DNA of 64,000 nucleotides from Alcaligenaceae bacterium. Its GTDB lineage: Bacteria; Pseudomonadota; Gammaproteobacteria; Burkholderiales; Burkholderiaceae_B. The translations under genes and the position numbers were made by a program. The first letter of the stretch is position 1. Each line of letters starts with the position of its first letter. The stretch is taken from assembly GCA_013416435.1 (NCBI GenBank), contig JACCEN010000004.1, forward strand, positions 124,001 to 188,000, in the 5' to 3' direction. The notes below the pieces were generated by a model that had not been told where the DNA came from, ran no database searches, and saw only the letters and a list, made by a program, of their open reading frames with translations. This document shows positions 61,632 through 64,000 of the stretch, one piece after another.

Positions 61632-62759
61632 TCAGCTCAGCTCAGCCAGCAACAGCCGCCAGAACTCCAGTCTTTTTTCCAGTGTCGAGACGAGGATATG
61701 CTCGTTCAAGGTGTGGGCGCCATCGCCATCCGCGCCAACGCCGTCGATGGTGGGGATGCCCAGGGCGGCGGTGAAATTGGCATCGCTGCCGCCTCCGGTC
61801 ATGGGGGCCTCTTCGAGTTCGAATCCGGCCCGGCGCGCGCAATCCTGAGCGACGGCCAGCAATTTCGCCGTTCCTTCGCTACGCGTCATGGGCGGGCGAT
61901 TGAGTTCCGCCTTGACGGCCAGTTCGACGTCGGGGTCGACGGCCTTCAGCGCATTGATGCGCGACAGGATGAATTCGGCGGCTTCCCGATCGGGCACCCG
62001 GAAATCGACGACCGCCCTGCACTCGGCCGGGACCACGTTGGTGGCGGTGCCGCCTTTCAGTGTGCCGACGCTGACGGTGATGCCTCGTGCATAGTCGGTC
62101 ATGGCTTCGAGCGCTAGGACCTGGTGCGCCATCTCCTTGATCGCGCTCCGTCCTTTTTCGTGTGCGACGCCGGCATGCGACGGCCGGCCGCGCGCGGTAA
62201 GGGTGGCCATTCCCGTGCCTTTGCGCGCGGTCACGCATCGTCCGCCGTCGGCCCTTGCCGGTTCAGTCACCAGCACGCAGCGCGCACGCGCTGCGTAATG
62301 TTCGATGCTGGCCCGCGAGGCGTGGCTGCCGGTCTCCTCGTCGGGCGAAAACAAGTAATCGACGGGCAGCGCCGTGCCGCCGTTTGCGGTCGCCTGCCCC
62401 ATGGCGGCCAGCGCCAGGTAAGCGCCGGCCTTCATGTCGTACGTGCCCGGGCCGTACAGGCGGTCGCCCTCTTGCCGGACCGGGTTTTCAAGCAGCGTGC
62501 CGACGGGATGGACGGTATCGAGGTGCGCGAGAATCAGTATGCCCGGTCGATCATCCCCGGTCTTGCGATTACTGACGCACAGCAAGGGCCCCACGTCGCC
62601 GGCCAGCGGCTCGATGCTCGCGCTCAGGCCCAGCTTGCGCGCTTGCTCCCCGGCCATTTGCATCATCTGCCCGACCCGCCCCGGGTCGTGTGTCGGCGAT
62701 TCCAGCCGCACCCATTCCTCGATGCCTGCGACGAGGCTTTCCGTGGTTTCCCTGTTCAT
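61632..62759 (-). CDS. M20-family metallopeptidase (carboxypeptidase G2-like)
   Basis: 375 residues from MNRETTESLVAG, after GGAAGG. All five zinc-site features are visible: LAHLDTVHPVG near residue 78, GPGTYDMKAG near 107, DEETGS near 140, TEPA near 163, and GAHTLNEH near 352. It removes an acyl or amino-acid group from a small substrate. No signal peptide. Divergent from a LysR gene that may control it. Confidence 0.88.
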   Translation of the reverse strand: MNRETTESLVAGIEEWVRLESPTHDPGRVGQMMQMAGEQARKLGLSASIEPLAGDVGPLLCVSNRKTGDDRPGILILAHLDTVHPVGTLLENPVRQEGDRLYGPGTYDMKAGAYLALAAMGQATANGGTALPVDYLFSPDEETGSHASRASIEHYAARARCVLVTEPARADGGRCVTARKGTGMATLTARGRPSHAGVAHEKGRSAIKEMAHQVLALEAMTDYARGITVSVGTLKGGTATNVVPAECRAVVDFRVPDREAAEFILSRINALKAVDPDVELAVKAELNRPPMTRSEGTAKLLAVAQDCARRAGFELEEAPMTGGGSDANFTAALGIPTIDGVGADGDGAHTLNEHILVSTLEKRLEFWRLLLAELS

Positions 62760-62914
62760 TGCACCTTCCATGTGAATGTTAGACAAGAGGCTGAAGCCGG
62801 ACGCGCGGCGCCATGCGCAACCCATTCTACCTGCCCGCTCCGCGACACATGGCGCCAGGAAGTCCAGGTTGCATTACACTCATATCAAATAAACTGAAGG
62901 ATGGAAGAGGCGCC

Positions 62915-63820
62915 ATGGCCTTCACGACGGAAAACGTCAAGGTATTTCTTGCTGTGCTGGACACCGGCAGCTTCTCAGCCGCCGCCCGGCGGCTGGGCCG
63001 TGTACCGTCCGCGGTCAGCATGATGATCGCTCAGCTCGAGGCGGAACTCGACCTCGCCTTGTTCGACCGCTCAGGCCGCGAACCCCGGCCAACCAGCGCC
63101 GCACTTGCTCTGGAACCCCAGGCGCGACAGCTTGCGGGCCAGCTGCGCCAATTGCAGACCCATGCGCTCGCCCTGCACAAGGGCCTGGAAAGCCGCTTGA
63201 CGCTGGCCATCGCGCCCGAGCTGCTGTCCGCCCCCTGGAATGATCCCCTGGTCCTGCTTTCCAATGAATTCCCATCGCTCGAGGTCGAAGTGCTCTCGGC
63301 ACCGCAGGCCGACGCGCTGCGCATGCTCGAGCAGGACAGCGCCCAGCTGGCCATCGTGTTCGAGCGTCCCGCCACCAACGAGCATGAGGCCTTTCAGGAA
63401 TTCAGCAGCGAAATCCTGGTCGCCGTCATCGCCCCCGATCATCCCGCGTTCTCGAACGGCCGCAGCATGCTACGCCAGGAGGAATTGCTCGATATCCGGC
63501 AAATCGTCGTGGCCGGCCGGGATGCCGACGAAACCGATCCCCGCGTCGTTGTGGCGCGGCAGATATGGAGAACCGACAATTACCTGGCCACGCTGAGCCT
63601 GGTACGGTCGGGACTGGGCTGGGCCTACCTGCCGCGCTCCCTGGTGCAGCCGCTCACCCAGAGCGGAACGCTGGTCGAGATCACTTTCGAGAACATCAGC
63701 AATCAGCTACAGCTGTGGGTGGATGTCGTCTGGTTGCGGGATCGACCGCTGGGGCTGGGCGCGCGCCGCTTCATCGAGCTGGTCCGGCAGGTACGGGGCC
63801 CGCGCCAGATTGGCGATTAG
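62915..63820 (+). CDS. LysR-family transcriptional regulator
   Basis: 301 residues from MAFTTENVKVFLAVLDTGSFSAAARRLGRVPSAVSMMIAQLE, with GGAAGAGG before the ATG. The HTH lies at about residues 6-42 and the effector domain follows. Divergent from the M20 peptidase gene across 155 bases, so that gene is its likely target. It converges with a PACE-type gene. Confidence 0.88.
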   Translation: MAFTTENVKVFLAVLDTGSFSAAARRLGRVPSAVSMMIAQLEAELDLALFDRSGREPRPTSAALALEPQARQLAGQLRQLQTHALALHKGLESRLTLAIAPELLSAPWNDPLVLLSNEFPSLEVEVLSAPQADALRMLEQDSAQLAIVFERPATNEHEAFQEFSSEILVAVIAPDHPAFSNGRSMLRQEELLDIRQIVVAGRDADETDPRVVVARQIWRTDNYLATLSLVRSGLGWAYLPRSLVQPLTQSGTLVEITFENISNQLQLWVDVVWLRDRPLGLGARRFIELVRQVRGPRQIGD

Positions 63821-63839
63821 GGCCTGCATCAACGAGGAC

Positions 63840-64000
63840 CTAGGCCGCCTGCCGCGCCTCGGACGTGGACGGGCCGGCCTTCGTCGGGGAGGACTGCTGC
63901 ATGGCCGATGCAGGCAGCCCAAACACCTTGTCGAAAATCAGGCTGAACACGAAGGTATAGACCAGGAAAAATACGATGAAGCCCAGATCCAGCACGAATG
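63840..64000 (-). CDS. PACE-type efflux transporter (partial, 5' end outside window)
   Basis: About 53 codons up to the TAG are visible, ending in FVLDLGFIVFFLVYTFVFSLIFDKVFG and a polar tail of about 25 residues. The VLDxG...VYTFxF pattern is the last helix of PACE (proteobacterial antimicrobial compound efflux, AceI-like) proteins. Only a fragment is available, so the call is provisional. Confidence 0.6.
   Translation of the reverse strand, partial: FVLDLGFIVFFLVYTFVFSLIFDKVFGLPASAMQQSSPTKAGPSTSEARQAA

Overview
The window is about 62% G+C, densely coded and chromosomal in character. It most likely comes from a betaproteobacterium of the Alcaligenaceae (Bordetella / Achromobacter / Pusillimonas type). 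The reasons are seven solitary Bug-family (tripartite-tricarboxylate type) periplasmic binding proteins with no TctAB partner in view, many LysR/IclR/GntR-controlled catabolic modules, and a family of short palindromic intergenic repeats. No rRNA, tRNA, prophage, transposase or CRISPR array was seen. Genus-level placement is inference.

Layout. 1-3736 (minus): a branched-chain-amino-acid-type ABC importer (ATPase cut by the window edge, two permeases, binding protein), divergent from a TrmB-like regulator (4077-4850). 4867-16082: mixed housekeeping genes (DHCW cupin, YbiO-like mechanosensitive channel, two exported methyltransferases around an amino-acid permease, periplasmic peroxiredoxin, RlmA, HIT hydrolase, carboxylesterase, Bug protein, DUF2165). 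16182-18074: membrane diguanylate cyclase. 18111-24610 (minus): a LysR gene and a seven-gene degradation operon (EthD-like, two Bug, amidohydrolase, OYE-type reductase, SnoaL-like, CMD). 24733-33625: an acyl-CoA module (CoA transferase, enoyl-CoA hydratase, quinone-reductase-like enzyme, a two-domain acyl-CoA dehydrogenase, two Bug proteins, LysR). 34163-52231 (minus): an 18-gene catabolic run with its own ABC importer, divergent from a GntR/HutC regulator. 52348-57855: GntR, YjfB, LysR, HMG-CoA-lyase-type lyase, CoA transferase, Bug. 57958-61386: an IclR-controlled module (frameshifted Bug, FAA hydrolase, VOC protein). 61632-64000: M20 peptidase, LysR, and the end of a PACE-type efflux gene.

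The most interesting system is the 18-gene run. It pairs two NodB/PuuE-type hydrolases and an isochorismatase-type amidase with a LeuCD-like hydro-lyase, an isocitrate-lyase/PEP-mutase-type lyase, two Asp/Glu-racemase-type enzymes, two FAD oxidoreductases, a tautomerase fused to an NTF2-like domain, and a dedicated importer. I propose import and ring opening of a cyclic imide or related N-heterocycle, deamidation to a substituted maleate, hydration to a substituted malate, and cleavage to a 2-oxoacid plus a short acid. This is inference from enzyme families.

Two regulatory links are visible directly. A 28-base dyad shared (22/28) by the 27.9 kb and 32.5 kb intergenic regions, at identical distance from similar -10 elements, suggests one LysR protein controls both loci. 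A TTCCA-N6-TGGAA site before the iclR gene and before the Bug-FAA-VOC operon suggests IclR autoregulation and operon control. The palindromic repeat (two 13-base palindromes in inverted orientation around a short spacer) occurs in 12 clusters, sits in seven of ten convergent gene junctions, and has become the coded C-terminus of five proteins.
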